Positions 51,634-60,433 of a DNA stretch of 64,000 nucleotides are shown one piece after another. The notes beneath the pieces were generated by a model that saw only the letters and a program-made list of their open reading frames with translations, had not been told where the DNA came from and did no database searches. Positions within the stretch are counted from its first letter, which is position 1. Every line of letters begins with the position of its first letter. The stretch is taken from NCBI RefSeq assembly GCF_002214465.1, contig NZ_CP015101.1:1061013-1125012 (forward strand), read 5' to 3'. The position numbers and the translations under genes were made by a program. This stretch comes from Thermococcus barossii. Lineage in GTDB: Archaea > Methanobacteriota_B > Thermococci > Thermococcales > Thermococcaceae.

Positions 51634-51781
51634 ACCCTTCCTCCCTGAGTTTCCTTATCAGCTCGACGCTCGTCATGCCCTCCGGTAGTTTTCCCTCGAG
51701 TATCCCGAGCATCTTTCCGGCGGAGCCTTTCTTGGGGGTCCTCTTTCTCCGGGTTTCCATTATGAGGGTAAGGGTTTTCAT
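51626..51781 (-). CDS. VapB-like antitoxin, 51 aa
   Basis: A short gene read directly from the minus strand, ending in TAG 51626-51628 and overlapping the VapC start by 8 nt. The product is basic at first (METRRKRTPKKGSAGKMLGI) and ends in a predicted helix (SVELIRKLREEGYD) that would wrap the toxin. ATG 51781 has GGTGG upstream; an in-frame ATG at 51793 would add four residues. No family name can be given beyond antitoxin by position. Confidence 0.7.
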   Translation of the reverse strand: MKTLTLIMETRRKRTPKKGSAGKMLGILEGKLPEGMTSVELIRKLREEGYD

Positions 51782-51805
51782 GTCCACCAGCATCCCACCA
51801 CCAGC

Positions 51806-52654
51806 CTAACTTCGGCGGTTTTGTATTTTAAACTTCCTCTCCAGCTCGGTCTTCCTGTCGTAGCAGGAGATGTAAAATGCCAGAAGCCCCTTCCACTTCC
51901 CGTATGGTTCAATGACCTCACGGACGTCCTTTTCCGTAACCTCTTTAGGACTTCTCCCAAAAATCTTTGCTATTCCCCTTCTCAGCCCTAAGTCTCCCGC
52001 AGGATAGACGTTCTTCCTGAGGCCGTAGGCGAGGAACAGCTCGGCGCTCCACTTCCCTATTCCGTGGAACTTCGTGAGGTATTTTACCGCGTCATCAACG
52101 CCCCAGTCCCAGAGCTCAAGGTCGAGCTTTCCGCTCAGGTACAGCTCCGTGAGGCCCTTTATGTAGCCGGCGCGGTAGCCGAGCTTCGCTTTTTTGAGCT
52201 CCTCCTCACTCAGAGACGCTATTCTCTCGGGGCGCGGAAAGGTGTAGATGCCCCCAACGGGCTCTCCTGCCAGTTCGACGAGGTTTCTAATCGTCCTCTG
52301 GGCGAACTCGAAGCTGACCTGCTGCTGGGCTATCACCTCAACCAGGGCCTGGTACGGGCTCGGCGCTGCTGGAACCGTCAGGCCGTAGAACTCCTCCACG
52401 AGGAACGCGAAGGGGGAGTCGCTTATCTCGGCGTAGAAGGAGTCCAGATCGGTGTCGAGGCCGAGGATGAAGATGAGCCTCTCCTTAGCTTCCTTTCTCT
52501 CCCGCCGGCCCCAGGAGTCCGGAAAAATGAAACTCTCCCCATCGTAGCCGGCTATGCCGCCCTCAAAGGCCTGGTAGAATGTCCCGTCCTTAAATATCCA
52601 CGTGCCGTTGCGTATCATCTCTTGAGCAGTCTTTTTCAGGTCAATCTCAGCCAT
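51806..52654 (-). CDS. AlkA-like DNA glycosylase (HhH-GPD)
   Basis: A 282-residue base-excision enzyme, most like 3-methyladenine/hypoxanthine glycosylases. The N-terminal beta domain is followed by the helical core: PSPYQALVEVIAQQQVSFEF near residue 97, the helix-hairpin-helix TKFHGIGKWSAELFLAYGL near 195 and the catalytic Asp in YPAGDLGLRRGIAKIFG near 220. No iron-sulfur cluster motif, which separates it from Nth. Its start overlaps the small upstream gene by 19 nt. Confidence 0.9.
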   Translation of the reverse strand: MAEIDLKKTAQEMIRNGTWIFKDGTFYQAFEGGIAGYDGESFIFPDSWGRRERKEAKERLIFILGLDTDLDSFYAEISDSPFAFLVEEFYGLTVPAAPSPYQALVEVIAQQQVSFEFAQRTIRNLVELAGEPVGGIYTFPRPERIASLSEEELKKAKLGYRAGYIKGLTELYLSGKLDLELWDWGVDDAVKYLTKFHGIGKWSAELFLAYGLRKNVYPAGDLGLRRGIAKIFGRSPKEVTEKDVREVIEPYGKWKGLLAFYISCYDRKTELERKFKIQNRRS

Positions 52655-52935
52655 CGGTCGAGCCTAACGGGGTTCTCCCTTATATCCTTTAGGGTCGAGA
52701 CGTAGAGCCTCCTTCCGTCAACCGAGCGCTTGATTTGAAGTTCTCCCCTCTCTTCAAGAAAACGAAGGGCATCTTTAATGTCCTCGGCGCGGACGTCGAA
52801 GTTCCGCTTGAGGAACTCCCAGTACGGCTCGCGGTTGGAATACCTCGCCGCCTCTCTCACGAGCTTCCATGCCCGCTCAACTTTCTCATTATCCTTGGAA
52901 ACCCGGTAGAGCTTGGCCAGGATCTTCAAACTCAT
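52636..52935 (-). CDS. Small winged-helix-like protein, 99 aa
   Basis: Not recognised with certainty. All-helical start (KILAKLYRVSKDNEKVERAW), then FDVRAEDIKDALRFLEERGE followed by LQIKRSVDGRRLYVST, which looks like a winged helix with its beta wing. It could be a DNA-binding regulator or a repair partner. TATA-like TTTATATAT (minus strand, about 52955-52963) lies about 24-28 nt before the ATG, so the message is leaderless. First gene of a two-gene operon with the AlkA-like glycosylase (19-nt overlap). Confidence 0.65.
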   Translation of the reverse strand: MSLKILAKLYRVSKDNEKVERAWKLVREAARYSNREPYWEFLKRNFDVRAEDIKDALRFLEERGELQIKRSVDGRRLYVSTLKDIRENPVRLDRWLRLT

Positions 52936-53026
52936 GTTAAAAGATTGGCGCCCAATATATAAATCACTTTTGGAGGACAGGCAAAAGATTTAAACCCTCC
53001 AGTAGTATTAGTATCAGGCGGTACGG

Positions 53027-54364
53027 ATGAGGCCGAGGTTTGCCCTTATAGCCCTGCTGATGCTCATCATGCTCCTTCCGAGCGTCCATGCCCAGAGCAA
53101 CGTTGTTTACGTGGCCAAGGTTGACGGCATGATAACCGGCTACACAGTTGACCAGTTCGACAGATACATCAGCGAGGCCGAGAAGAACAACGCGGAGGCA
53201 ATAATAATCGAGCTCAACACCCCCGGCGGACGGGGGGATGCGATGCAGGCCATCGTTACGAGGATACAGAACGCGAAGGTTCCGGTCATAATCTACGTTC
53301 ACCCCTCGGGAGGAATGGCAGCCTCTGCCGGGACGTACATAGCCCTCAGCTCTCATCTCATAGCAATGACGCCGGGCACGGTCATAGGGGCATGCAGGCC
53401 GATACTCGGCTACGGACAGAACGGGAGTATAGTTGAAGCCCCACCAAAGATAACCAACTTCTACGTGGCCTACATCCGTGAGCTCGCGAGGATGAGCGGA
53501 AGGAACGAGACACTCGCGGAGGAGTTCATAACCAAGGACAGGAGTGTAACGCCAGAGGAGGCGCTGAGGTACGGCGTCATCGAGGTCATCGCGACGAACG
53601 TTGACGAACTCCTCCAGAAGGCCGATGGGATGGAGACAAAAGTTCCCGTGGCCGGAAAGGGAAAGGTGACACTACACCTCAGGAACGCGGAACTCGTGTA
53701 CATTGAGCCGTCCTTCAGGGATACGGTCGTCAAGTACATAACCGACCCCACAATAGCATACCTCCTCCTCAACCTTGGATTCATCGGCCTCATATTCGGC
53801 TTTTTAACCCCCGGCTGGCACGTTCCTGAGACTGTGGGCGCGATAATGCTGGTTCTCGGCCTCATAGGTCTGGGATACTTCGGTTACAGCAGCGCCGCGC
53901 TGATACTCATAGTCCTCGCCATGATATTCTTCATAGCCGAAGCGCTGACACCGACTTTCGGCCTGTTCACCGTGGCGGGCGTCATAACGTTCATCCTGGG
54001 TGGAATCATGCTCTTCAGCGGAGACGGGGGTGAATACCTGGTGACTGGTGAAACGTACTCGATACTCAGAATAGCCATCATCGTCATGGCGATACTCCTC
54101 GGGCTGTTCTTCCTCTTCGGTGCAGCGACCGTGGTCAGGGCACACAGGAAAAAACCTGAGGCCGGAATGGAGGAACTTGTAGGGGAAGTTGGCAAGGTAG
54201 TTGAAGACCTTGACCCCGAGGGAGTCGTCAAGCTCCACGGTGAACTCTGGAAGGCGGAAAGCAAGGATGGAAAGAGGATACCCGTCGGAGAAAAAGTCCG
54301 GGTTGTTGAAGTCAAGGGACTCACCCTTATAGTCGAAAGAATTGATGAAAGGAGGGAGGAGTGA
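53027..54364 (+). CDS. NfeD-family membrane serine protease (stomatin-cleaving type)
   Basis: A 445-residue membrane protease equivalent to Pyrococcus 1510-N. Signal peptide (residues 1-22), then the ClpP-like domain with nucleophile in [10 protein letters not shown] (Ser about 100) and general base in APPKITNFY (Lys about 141), the same 41-residue spacing as the characterised Ser-Lys dyad. Four to five transmembrane helices (about 245-370) and a C-terminal OB-fold NfeD domain ([20 protein letters not shown]) follow. It is followed 2 nt later by stomatin, its known substrate and partner. Starts at ATG 53027; TATA-like GATTTAAAC is at 52988-52996. Confidence 0.93.
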   Translation: MRPRFALIALLMLIMLLPSVHAQSNVVYVAKVDGMITGYTVDQFDRYISEAEKNNAEAIIIELNTPGGRGDAMQAIVTRIQNAKVPVIIYVHPSGGMAASAGTYIALSSHLIAMTPGTVIGACRPILGYGQNGSIVEAPPKITNFYVAYIRELARMSGRNETLAEEFITKDRSVTPEEALRYGVIEVIATNVDELLQKADGMETKVPVAGKGKVTLHLRNAELVYIEPSFRDTVVKYITDPTIAYLLLNLGFIGLIFGFLTPGWHVPETVGAIMLVLGLIGLGYFGYSSAALILIVLAMIFFIAEALTPTFGLFTVAGVITFILGGIMLFSGDGGEYLVTGETYSILRIAIIVMAILLGLFFLFGAATVVRAHRKKPEAGMEELVGEVGKVVEDLDPEGVVKLHGELWKAESKDGKRIPVGEKVRVVEVKGLTLIVERIDERREE

Positions 54365-54366
54365 GT

Positions 54367-55215
54367 ATGGCCATTGTAAGTGCCGGAAACATTGTATTGG
54401 CCATAGTTTTGTTGTTTGTGTTGATTATACTGGCAAGCGCCATAAAGATAGTCAAGGAGTACGAGAGGGCAGTGATATTCCGTCTCGGAAGAATAGTGGG
54501 GGCCAGAGGTCCAGGGCTGTTCTTCATAATCCCGATATTCGAAAAAGCTGTGATAGTTGACCTGCGTACAAGGGTTCTCGACGTTCCGGTCCAGGAAACC
54601 ATAACCAAGGACAACGTCCCGGTCAGGGTTAACGCGGTCGTTTACTTCAGGGTCATAGACCCTGTAAAGGCGGTTACGCAGGTCAGCAACTACATAATGG
54701 CCACCAGCCAGATAGCCCAGACGACGCTGAGGAGCGTCATAGGCCAGGCACACCTCGACGAGCTGCTCAGCGAGAGGGAGAAGCTCAACCTCCAGCTCCA
54801 GAAGATAATCGACGAGGCAACCGACCCGTGGGGAATTAAAGTCAGCACCGTCGAGATAAAGGACGTCGAGCTTCCGAGCGGAATGCAGAGGGCAATGGCG
54901 AGGCAGGCAGAGGCAGAGCGTGAAAGAAGGGCCAGGATACTTCTTGCAGAGGCAGAGCGCCAGGCGGCTGAAAAACTCCGCGAGGCCGCTGAGATAATCA
55001 GCGAACATCCGATGGCACTTCAGCTCAGGACGCTTCAGACGATAAGCGACGTGGCCAGCGACAAGAGCAACGTCATCGTCCTCACCCTGCCGATGGAGAT
55101 GCTCAAGCTCTTCAGGAGCCTCGGTGAGACTGCCGAGGTGGCAAAGATAAAACTGGCGAAAGAGATACGGGAGGAAGCTGAAAAGGAGGCCGAGGCAGAG
55201 ACCGGGCAGGAGTAA
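54367..55215 (+). CDS. Stomatin/SPFH-domain membrane protein
   Basis: A 282-residue protein: N-terminal membrane segment ([20 protein letters not shown]), SPFH domain ([20 protein letters not shown], then [20 protein letters not shown] near 75) and a long helical coiled-coil stretch with many Glu/Ala ([20 protein letters not shown] near 185) before a hydrophobic end. Stomatins form membrane oligomers and organise microdomains. The C-terminal hydrophobic segment [11 protein letters not shown] near 238 is the region cut by the partner protease in Pyrococcus. ATG 54367 follows GGAGGAG and is preferred over GTG 54361. Confidence 0.93.
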   Translation: MAIVSAGNIVLAIVLLFVLIILASAIKIVKEYERAVIFRLGRIVGARGPGLFFIIPIFEKAVIVDLRTRVLDVPVQETITKDNVPVRVNAVVYFRVIDPVKAVTQVSNYIMATSQIAQTTLRSVIGQAHLDELLSEREKLNLQLQKIIDEATDPWGIKVSTVEIKDVELPSGMQRAMARQAEAERERRARILLAEAERQAAEKLREAAEIISEHPMALQLRTLQTISDVASDKSNVIVLTLPMEMLKLFRSLGETAEVAKIKLAKEIREEAEKEAEAETGQE

Positions 55216-55226
55216 GGTGCGAATGG

Positions 55227-55250
55227 CTTTTCTTCCATCTTTTCTTTTCC
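55227..55250 (+). terminator. Pyrimidine-rich terminator after the NfeD/stomatin operon
   Basis: Three T-rich runs (CTTTTCTTCC, ATCTTTTC, TTTTCC) begin 11 nt after the stomatin stop. This fits archaeal oligo-T termination; a separate promoter for the MinD-like gene follows. Confidence 0.45.
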
Positions 55251-55390
55251 ATCTCTGGATGAACCGCAAAAAATAAAAGCATTGCCTGCATACTTCATAC
55301 ACACAGAGGCATCACTCCGTATAAAATTGAAGAAGTTCAGGAACGCTTTATGGGAAAGGGCGGTCACCGCTCATACCGGGGGTGTTAACT

Positions 55391-56170
55391 TTGGAAGGTC
55401 GCTCAATTGTTTTTGCATCGGGAAAGGGTGGAACTGGTAAAACAACGACTGTTGCCAATCTGGGTGTTGCCCTGGCCCAGTTTGGAAAGGAGGTCATCCT
55501 GCTGGATGCGGATATAACCATGGCGAATCTCAGCCTTGTTCTCGGTATGGAGGACATCCCAATAACGCTCCACGATGTTCTGGCAGGAGAGGCCGATCTC
55601 AGGGATGCAATCTATGAGGGCCCGGCCGGGGTTAAGGTCATCCCCGGTGGACTGAGCCTTGAGAAGATAAAGAAGGCCAAGCCGGAGAGGCTCAGGCAGC
55701 TGATCAGAGAAATTGGTCAAATGGCGGATTTCGTCCTTATCGATGCCCCTGCGGGCCTTGAGATGACGTCCGTTACCGCGCTCCTCATTGGAAAGGAGCT
55801 TATAATCGTAACGAACCCGGAGATATCTGCCATCACCGACTCGCTCAAAACCAAGCTTATCGCCGAGAAACTCGGAACACTTCCACTCGGTGCGATACTT
55901 AACAGGGTAACCAACGAGAAGACCGAACTGACCCAGGAGGAAATAGAGGCAATCCTCGAAGTGCCCGTCCTCGCAATGATACCGGAGGACCCGGAGGTCA
56001 AGCGTGCTTCCGCCTACGGTGTGCCCCTCGTCATCAAGAACCCGACCAGCCCGGCAGCGATAGCCATCAAGCAGCTCGCTGCCAAGCTCGCGGGAATCAA
56101 GTGGCAGGCACCCGAGCCAGAGAGCCCGATAAAGAGGGTGTTCAAAGCACTGTTTGGGGGGAAGAGGTAA
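55391..56170 (+). CDS. MinD/ParA-family ATPase with C-terminal amphipathic helix
   Basis: A 259-residue P-loop ATPase: deviant Walker A ASGKGGTGKTT near residue 9 (signature Lys), switch I LLDADITMANLS near 39, IDAPAGLEM near 118 and TNPEISAITDS near 140. The last residues, SPIKRVFKALFGGKR, form a basic amphipathic helix like the membrane-targeting sequence of bacterial MinD. TTG 55391 has GGGGGTG 8 nt upstream; GTG 55382 is the alternative start. A TATA-like GCTTTATG lies at 55344-55351. The downstream membrane-protein gene overlaps its stop. It probably positions something at the membrane; the cargo is unknown. Confidence 0.87.
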   Translation: MEGRSIVFASGKGGTGKTTTVANLGVALAQFGKEVILLDADITMANLSLVLGMEDIPITLHDVLAGEADLRDAIYEGPAGVKVIPGGLSLEKIKKAKPERLRQLIREIGQMADFVLIDAPAGLEMTSVTALLIGKELIIVTNPEISAITDSLKTKLIAEKLGTLPLGAILNRVTNEKTELTQEEIEAILEVPVLAMIPEDPEVKRASAYGVPLVIKNPTSPAAIAIKQLAAKLAGIKWQAPEPESPIKRVFKALFGGKR

Positions 56171-56418
56171 TGGCCGAGGCACTGCTCTACGGAATAGTGA
56201 TAATCCTCATAGTGCTCAACATAGTCCTCCTCATGCTCTACTACTCAGCCAAAAGCAACCCGTACTACGTCGTTTACGACGAGGAAACCAAGAGCGCCCT
56301 TAAGAGGCGTGTCACCAGCCTGAAGGAGGACCTTGAGAGCGAGCTCGTCGATTTCGACGTTGAAGAGTGGGAGAAGACCCTTGAGGAGTCAATAGACGAG
56401 GAAGTCAGAAACCTCTGA
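56170..56418 (+). CDS. Small membrane protein linked to the MinD-like ATPase, 82 aa
   Basis: Not recognised. One N-terminal helix (LLYGIVIILIVLNIVLLMLYY) is followed by a charged cytoplasmic part rich in Glu/Lys (SALKRRVTSLKEDLESELVD) that looks helical. Its ATG shares one base with the MinD-like stop (TAATG), so translation is coupled and the two products are probably partners: the membrane protein could recruit or anchor the ATPase. Confidence 0.65.
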   Translation: MAEALLYGIVIILIVLNIVLLMLYYSAKSNPYYVVYDEETKSALKRRVTSLKEDLESELVDFDVEEWEKTLEESIDEEVRNL

Positions 56419-56508
56419 GCTTTTCTGTCCCTTTTGTTATTAAACATTTCTGGGGCGTTAAATTTTAAAAACCCTCTTATACTAATTCTGTTTTGGAGGT
56501 GGGGCGCT

Positions 56509-56757
56509 ATGAAGGTTAGGCTCGGCTATCCAGACAGGATAGTCGAGGTGGAGGATAAGGTAGTCCGCGTTTTCAAGGGCAGACTCGTAAGCGCCCCACT
56601 GAGCGAGGTCGTTGGCTACTACCTCCGGGGAGAGGGGCTCCTGCCACCTGCGGTCAAGGAGATAGTCCCAGATGTCGTGAGGGTTCTCCTCAGCACCGGC
56701 GAGCTTCAGAACATCACAACTCCGGTTGCAGAGTACGGCCATGGCCTCAGCACCTGA
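56509..56757 (+). CDS. Hypothetical protein, 82 aa
   Basis: Not recognised. A compact protein with a beta-rich start (VRLGYPDRIVEVEDKVVRVF) followed by helices (LSEVVGYYLRGEGLLPPAVK) and PDVVRVLLSTGELQNITTP. ATG 56509 has GGAGGTGGGG directly upstream, a very strong ribosome site; TTAAATTTTAAAAA at 56458-56471 supplies the promoter. Isolated between two other transcription units. Confidence 0.65.
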   Translation: MKVRLGYPDRIVEVEDKVVRVFKGRLVSAPLSEVVGYYLRGEGLLPPAVKEIVPDVVRVLLSTGELQNITTPVAEYGHGLST

Positions 56758-56883
56758 CACTTTTACATTTCTCTGCCAAGCTCCATGAACGGCTGTGCTC
56801 ATTTTGATGGCCAATCAGTTGAAAACATTTAAGTACTCTTCTGTCCAATACTGTGAACTCGTGTGTGAAAGGGAGGGATAGGT

Positions 56884-58395
56884 ATGAAGGCCAAGATTAG
56901 AATACTCGACATGTACAGCGGGAGGTACTCAGTCTTCATCAACGAGAAGGAAGCCAAGAAAGCCAAGCTCCACCCGGATGACCTCGTAAAGATTGAGGCA
57001 GGAAAGAAAACGGTCTACGGAAGCGTCGTTGTAAGCAACCTCGTGAAGGAAGGGGAGATAGGAATAAGCAGGGACATACTCGGACTCCACAGCTTCTCCG
57101 AGGGAGAAGTCGTTACGGTCATACCAAGCGGCACCCCGGAGAGCGTTCGCTACATAAAGAAGAAGATGCACGGAGGAAAGCTCAGAAAGGTCGAGATAGA
57201 GGCGATAGTCAAGGACATTGTAGACAGGAAGCTCCGTGACATCGAGATAAGTTCCTTCGTCACGTCGCTTGAGATAAACGGCCTCGATATGGATGAGATA
57301 GCGGCTCTAACAATAGCCATGGCCGAGACAGGAGATATGCTCGACATAGACAGAAAGCCCATAATGGACGTCCACAGCATAGGCGGCGTTCCAGGAAACA
57401 AGACCAACATACTCGTCGTGCCCATCGTTGCCGCGGCTGGCTTGACTATACCCAAGACCAGCTCAAGGGCAATAACCAGCGCCGCTGGGACGGCTGATGT
57501 CGTCGAGGTCTTCGCCGAGGTAAGCTTCTCCCTCGACGAGATAAAGCGCATCGTGGAGAAGATAGGCGCCTGTATGGTCTGGGGAGGGGCTCTGAACCTT
57601 GCCCCTGCCGATGACATCACGATAAAGTCTGAGCGCGCCCTCAGCATTGACCCCACCGGACTTATGCTTGCGAGCATAATGTCAAAGAAGTACGCGATGG
57701 GAAGCCAGTACGTGCTCATCGACATCCCGACCGGAAAGGGTGTCAAGGTTGAGACCGTTGAGCAGGCAAGGGCCCTGGCAAGGGACTTCATAGAGCTGGG
57801 CAGAAGGCTCGGCCAGTACGTTGAGGTGGCCATAACCTACGGCGGTCAGCCGATTGGTCACACCGTCGGCCCGGCGCTTGAGGCGAGAGAGGCCCTCTCG
57901 GCCCTCATGACCGGAAAAGGACCAGGAAGCCTGATAGAGAAAGCCACAGGGCTGGCGGGGATACTTCTTGAGATGGGCGGCGTTGCACCGACGGGAATGG
58001 GCAAGAAGATGGCGAGGGAAATTCTGGAGAGCGGAAAGGCCTACGAGAAGATGAGGGAAATCATAGAGGAGCAGGGTGGAAACCCAGACATCAAACCGGA
58101 GGAGATACCCATAGGCGACAAAACGTACACCTTCACGGCCCCTATCAGTGGCTACATAACCGGGATAGACAACAAGGCCATAACTGGAATAGCGAGGGCC
58201 GCAGGCGCCCCAGAGGATAAGGGAGCGGGAATAGAGCTCTACGTGAAAGTTGGAGAGAAGGTCAAGGAGGGAGATCCCCTCTTCACGATACGGGCCGAAA
58301 GCGAGGCCAGACTCGATCAGGCGATAGTACTCGCCAGGAGAACTGAGCCGATAAGGATAGAGGGAATGGTTCTACAGAGGATAGGGAACATCTGA
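56884..58395 (+). CDS. AMP phosphorylase
   Basis: A 503-residue archaeal enzyme that phosphorolyses AMP (also CMP/UMP) to base plus ribose 1,5-bisphosphate, which enters central metabolism through ribose-bisphosphate isomerase and type III RuBisCO. Residues 1-84 form an extra N-terminal domain ([20 protein letters not shown]), as in the Thermococcus kodakarensis enzyme of the same length. The thymidine-phosphorylase core follows: [14 protein letters not shown] near 163, [20 protein letters not shown] near 190, and [13 protein letters not shown]-type C-terminal segments. Starts at ATG 56884 with AGGGAGG upstream. It is convergent with the DUF2095 gene. Confidence 0.94.
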   Translation: MKAKIRILDMYSGRYSVFINEKEAKKAKLHPDDLVKIEAGKKTVYGSVVVSNLVKEGEIGISRDILGLHSFSEGEVVTVIPSGTPESVRYIKKKMHGGKLRKVEIEAIVKDIVDRKLRDIEISSFVTSLEINGLDMDEIAALTIAMAETGDMLDIDRKPIMDVHSIGGVPGNKTNILVVPIVAAAGLTIPKTSSRAITSAAGTADVVEVFAEVSFSLDEIKRIVEKIGACMVWGGALNLAPADDITIKSERALSIDPTGLMLASIMSKKYAMGSQYVLIDIPTGKGVKVETVEQARALARDFIELGRRLGQYVEVAITYGGQPIGHTVGPALEAREALSALMTGKGPGSLIEKATGLAGILLEMGGVAPTGMGKKMAREILESGKAYEKMREIIEEQGGNPDIKPEEIPIGDKTYTFTAPISGYITGIDNKAITGIARAAGAPEDKGAGIELYVKVGEKVKEGDPLFTIRAESEARLDQAIVLARRTEPIRIEGMVLQRIGNI

Positions 58396-58396
58396 C

Positions 58397-58783
58397 TCAT
58401 TCCCTCTTTCTGTGCCTCTCGTACCATCCCCACTCTTTTTTGGAGCCGAAGGCCCTCACGCCCTTCTGGACAAGGGTTATGCGCAGTTCCTTGGCCATCT
58501 CGTGGGTTATCTCCCCGTGCTCCTCCATCCAGTTGATTATCTCAAGGGCCTCCTCGTCGGTCTCGCATCTCCGGAGGAAGTCTATAACGGTTGGGTTGTA
58601 GCCGGAGAAATCCCGCACCTCCTCATCAAGAACCTGCTCCTCGTTGGTTCTGTAGGCCTCAATGGGAACTCCCTCCTCCTCAAGCTCCCTCGCCAGAGCA
58701 GGAAAGCGCTCTTCAAATTCTTCTTTGTCGTATTCCTGCCAGGCAAACTCATCAACGGGGCGCTTCTTTTTCTTTTCGTCCAT
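58397..58783 (-). CDS. DUF2095 family protein
   Basis: A 128-residue highly acidic protein, recognised as DUF2095: DEFAWQEYDKEEFEERFPAL near the start, FSGYNPTVIDFLRRCETDEE near 58, MEEHGEITHEMAKELRITL near 87, and GVRAFGSKKEWGWYERH at the end. The family is archaeal with unknown function. No cysteines or membrane segments of note. Its stop sits 1 nt from the AMP phosphorylase stop on the other strand. Confidence 0.82.
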   Translation of the reverse strand: MDEKKKKRPVDEFAWQEYDKEEFEERFPALARELEEEGVPIEAYRTNEEQVLDEEVRDFSGYNPTVIDFLRRCETDEEALEIINWMEEHGEITHEMAKELRITLVQKGVRAFGSKKEWGWYERHRKRE

Positions 58784-58845
58784 TCACCACACACCTAATG
58801 CAACTGGGATTGAGGGTTTATAAACTCTGAGTGGGAGTCACTTTC

Positions 58846-59310
58846 ATGAGGGGTACGTACTTCCTGGTTATTTATCTGCCCAAAGAAAGCGAGATAACGA
58901 CGAAAGGGCGCAGGTTTCGCCTGAGGGGCGGATACTACGTCTACGTGGGCTCCGCCATGAACTCCCTGGAGAAAAGGATCGCCAGACACTTCCGGAGGGA
59001 CAAAAAGCTCCACTGGCACATAGACTTTCTCCTGAAGGAGGGGGAACTCCTGAGGGCGTACATGATTCCAAGCGAGGAGAGGCTTGAGGAGAGACTATCC
59101 GTCGAGGTTTCCAAGTATGGTGAGCCCGTGAAAGGCTTTGGAGCCGGCGACGTCAGGGTGGAAACAAACCTCTACAGATTCGATGAAGAACCGGATGTCA
59201 TTCTCACCAGAATCCTCAGAGGGCTGGGTCTGAAATGGAAAAGGGTTAAAAGCGAGAGGGAAGCTATAGAATTCGGTGAGAAAAATGAAGCTCGAACTGG
59301 GGAGAGTTGA
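58846..59310 (+). CDS. DUF123 / GIY-YIG nuclease-like protein, 154 aa
   Basis: A small protein with the GIY-YIG fold of the DUF123 type: GTYFLVIYLPKESEI (first strand), RLRGGYYVYVGSAMNSLEKR (YxG motif and the helix carrying Arg), then HWHIDFLLKEGELL and RLEERLSVEV (Glu). DUF123 members are thought to be structure-selective or single-stranded DNA-acting nucleases, but biochemical evidence is limited. ATG 58846 follows GGAGTC; GTG 58831 is an alternative. The gene overlaps the start of GGGP synthase by 26 nt. Confidence 0.83.
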   Translation: MRGTYFLVIYLPKESEITTKGRRFRLRGGYYVYVGSAMNSLEKRIARHFRRDKKLHWHIDFLLKEGELLRAYMIPSEERLEERLSVEVSKYGEPVKGFGAGDVRVETNLYRFDEEPDVILTRILRGLGLKWKRVKSEREAIEFGEKNEARTGES

Positions 59311-60046
59311 ATCATACATTCACGCGAAGCTCAAAAGGGAGAAGCTCCACTTCGTTCTTCTCGACCCCGATGACGTTGACCCCGAAACGGCGGGCAAGAT
59401 AGCAAGAATGAGCGAAGAGATAGGCGTTGATGCAATAATGATAGGTGGCTCCACCGGGGCCGAGGGAGACGTTCTGGACGGAGTTGTGAGGGCAATAAGG
59501 GAAAGCTCGAACCTTCCAACGATACTCTTCCCGGGTTCGCACGGTGGAATAAGCAGGTACGCCGATGCTATTTTCTTCATGAGCCTTCTCAATTCGACCA
59601 ACCCATTTTTTATAACAGGCTCTCAGGCGCTTGGAGCTTTTACTGTCAAGCGCTACGGAATAGAGCCTATTCCAATGGCCTACCTAATCATTGAGCCCGG
59701 CGAGACCGTCGGCTGGGTGGGCGATGCAAAACCGATACCAAGACACAAGCCAAAGATAGCCGCGGCCTACGCCCTAGCCGGCCAGTACCTCGGAATGCGT
59801 TTCGTCTATCTTGAAGCTGGAAGCGGTGCACCGCAGCCCGTTCCCCCCGAGATGATATCCCTCGTCAGGAAAGTCATAGACGTTCCTCTTATCGTCGGCG
59901 GTGGGATAAGAACCGAAAAGCAGGCGAGGGCGGCAGTCGAGGCCGGTGCCGACATAATAGTGACGGGGACTGCCATAGAAAAGGCGGACTCGCTTGAGAG
60001 TGCGAGAGAAAAGCTGGAAGAACTGAACAGGGGGATAAAGGGTTAA
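59285..60046 (+). CDS. Geranylgeranylglyceryl phosphate synthase
   Basis: Joins glycerol 1-phosphate to geranylgeranyl diphosphate, the first ether bond of archaeal lipids. The 253-residue TIM barrel carries FVLLDPDDVDPETA near residue 23 (Mg-binding), GVDAIMIGGSTGAEGD near 48, LFPGSHGGIS near 83, AYLIIEPGETVGWVGD near 132, YLEAGSGAPQPVPPEMI near 180 and IVGGGIRTEKQARAAVEAGA near 205 (phosphate-binding loops). ATG 59285 follows GGTGAG. It overlaps the DUF123 gene by 26 nt. The substrate glycerol 1-phosphate is made by EgsA, encoded at 45.8 kb. Confidence 0.95.
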   Translation: MKLELGRVESYIHAKLKREKLHFVLLDPDDVDPETAGKIARMSEEIGVDAIMIGGSTGAEGDVLDGVVRAIRESSNLPTILFPGSHGGISRYADAIFFMSLLNSTNPFFITGSQALGAFTVKRYGIEPIPMAYLIIEPGETVGWVGDAKPIPRHKPKIAAAYALAGQYLGMRFVYLEAGSGAPQPVPPEMISLVRKVIDVPLIVGGGIRTEKQARAAVEAGADIIVTGTAIEKADSLESAREKLEELNRGIKG

Positions 60047-60282
60047 GCCTCGGAGAGAACCTTGAAGGTTATCTTTCCGTTTTTGATTATCTTTTTGAGC
60101 TCCGAAAGAAGCCTGGGAGCGTCGTCCTCGACTACCTCCATTCTGATTTCGCTGATGCCCTCCAGGGTGGGCGGGAAGAAGTGTATGTCCCTAATCTTGC
60201 CCCTAACCTTCTCATAAAGGCGGCCTAGAATCTTTCCCCTTCCCTCGTAGGGCAATTTAATGTCGAGTTCGACAATTTGCAT
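60043..60282 (-). CDS. Hypothetical protein, 79 aa
   Basis: Not recognised. A small alpha/beta protein with ferredoxin-like alternation: VELDIKLPYEGRGKIL, RDIHFFPPTLEGISEIRMEV, LLSELKKIIKNGKITFKVL. This is the ACT/BMC-like pattern, but no ligand residues can be named. ATG 60282 is chosen with GGTGAT just upstream; the frame is open four codons more. It is convergent with GGGP synthase (3-nt overlap). Confidence 0.62.
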   Translation of the reverse strand: MQIVELDIKLPYEGRGKILGRLYEKVRGKIRDIHFFPPTLEGISEIRMEVVEDDAPRLLSELKKIIKNGKITFKVLSEA

Positions 60283-60433
60283 ACCTATCACCACTCTATC
60301 CTATGAAAGAAGGCCTATATAACCCTTTTCATGAGCGGGAATTATTGAATCCCACCAGGTATATTCCCCACGGTTATAAGACCCACCGCAAGACTTTTCT
60401 TTTATCGCTTCGATTTTTATCGTGGTGATAACC

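Noticed and set aside
53884-55302. A 472-codon minus-strand open frame opposite NfeD and stomatin
   Set aside because: Both plus-strand genes are clearly real with catalytic motifs; the antisense frame has no promoter and a composition typical of reverse-frame translations in GC-rich DNA.
60295-60433. Regulatory or RNA element upstream of the M55 peptidase
   Set aside because: Only AT-rich promoter-like stretches were visible; no inverted repeat or TGM with a convincing left half was found.
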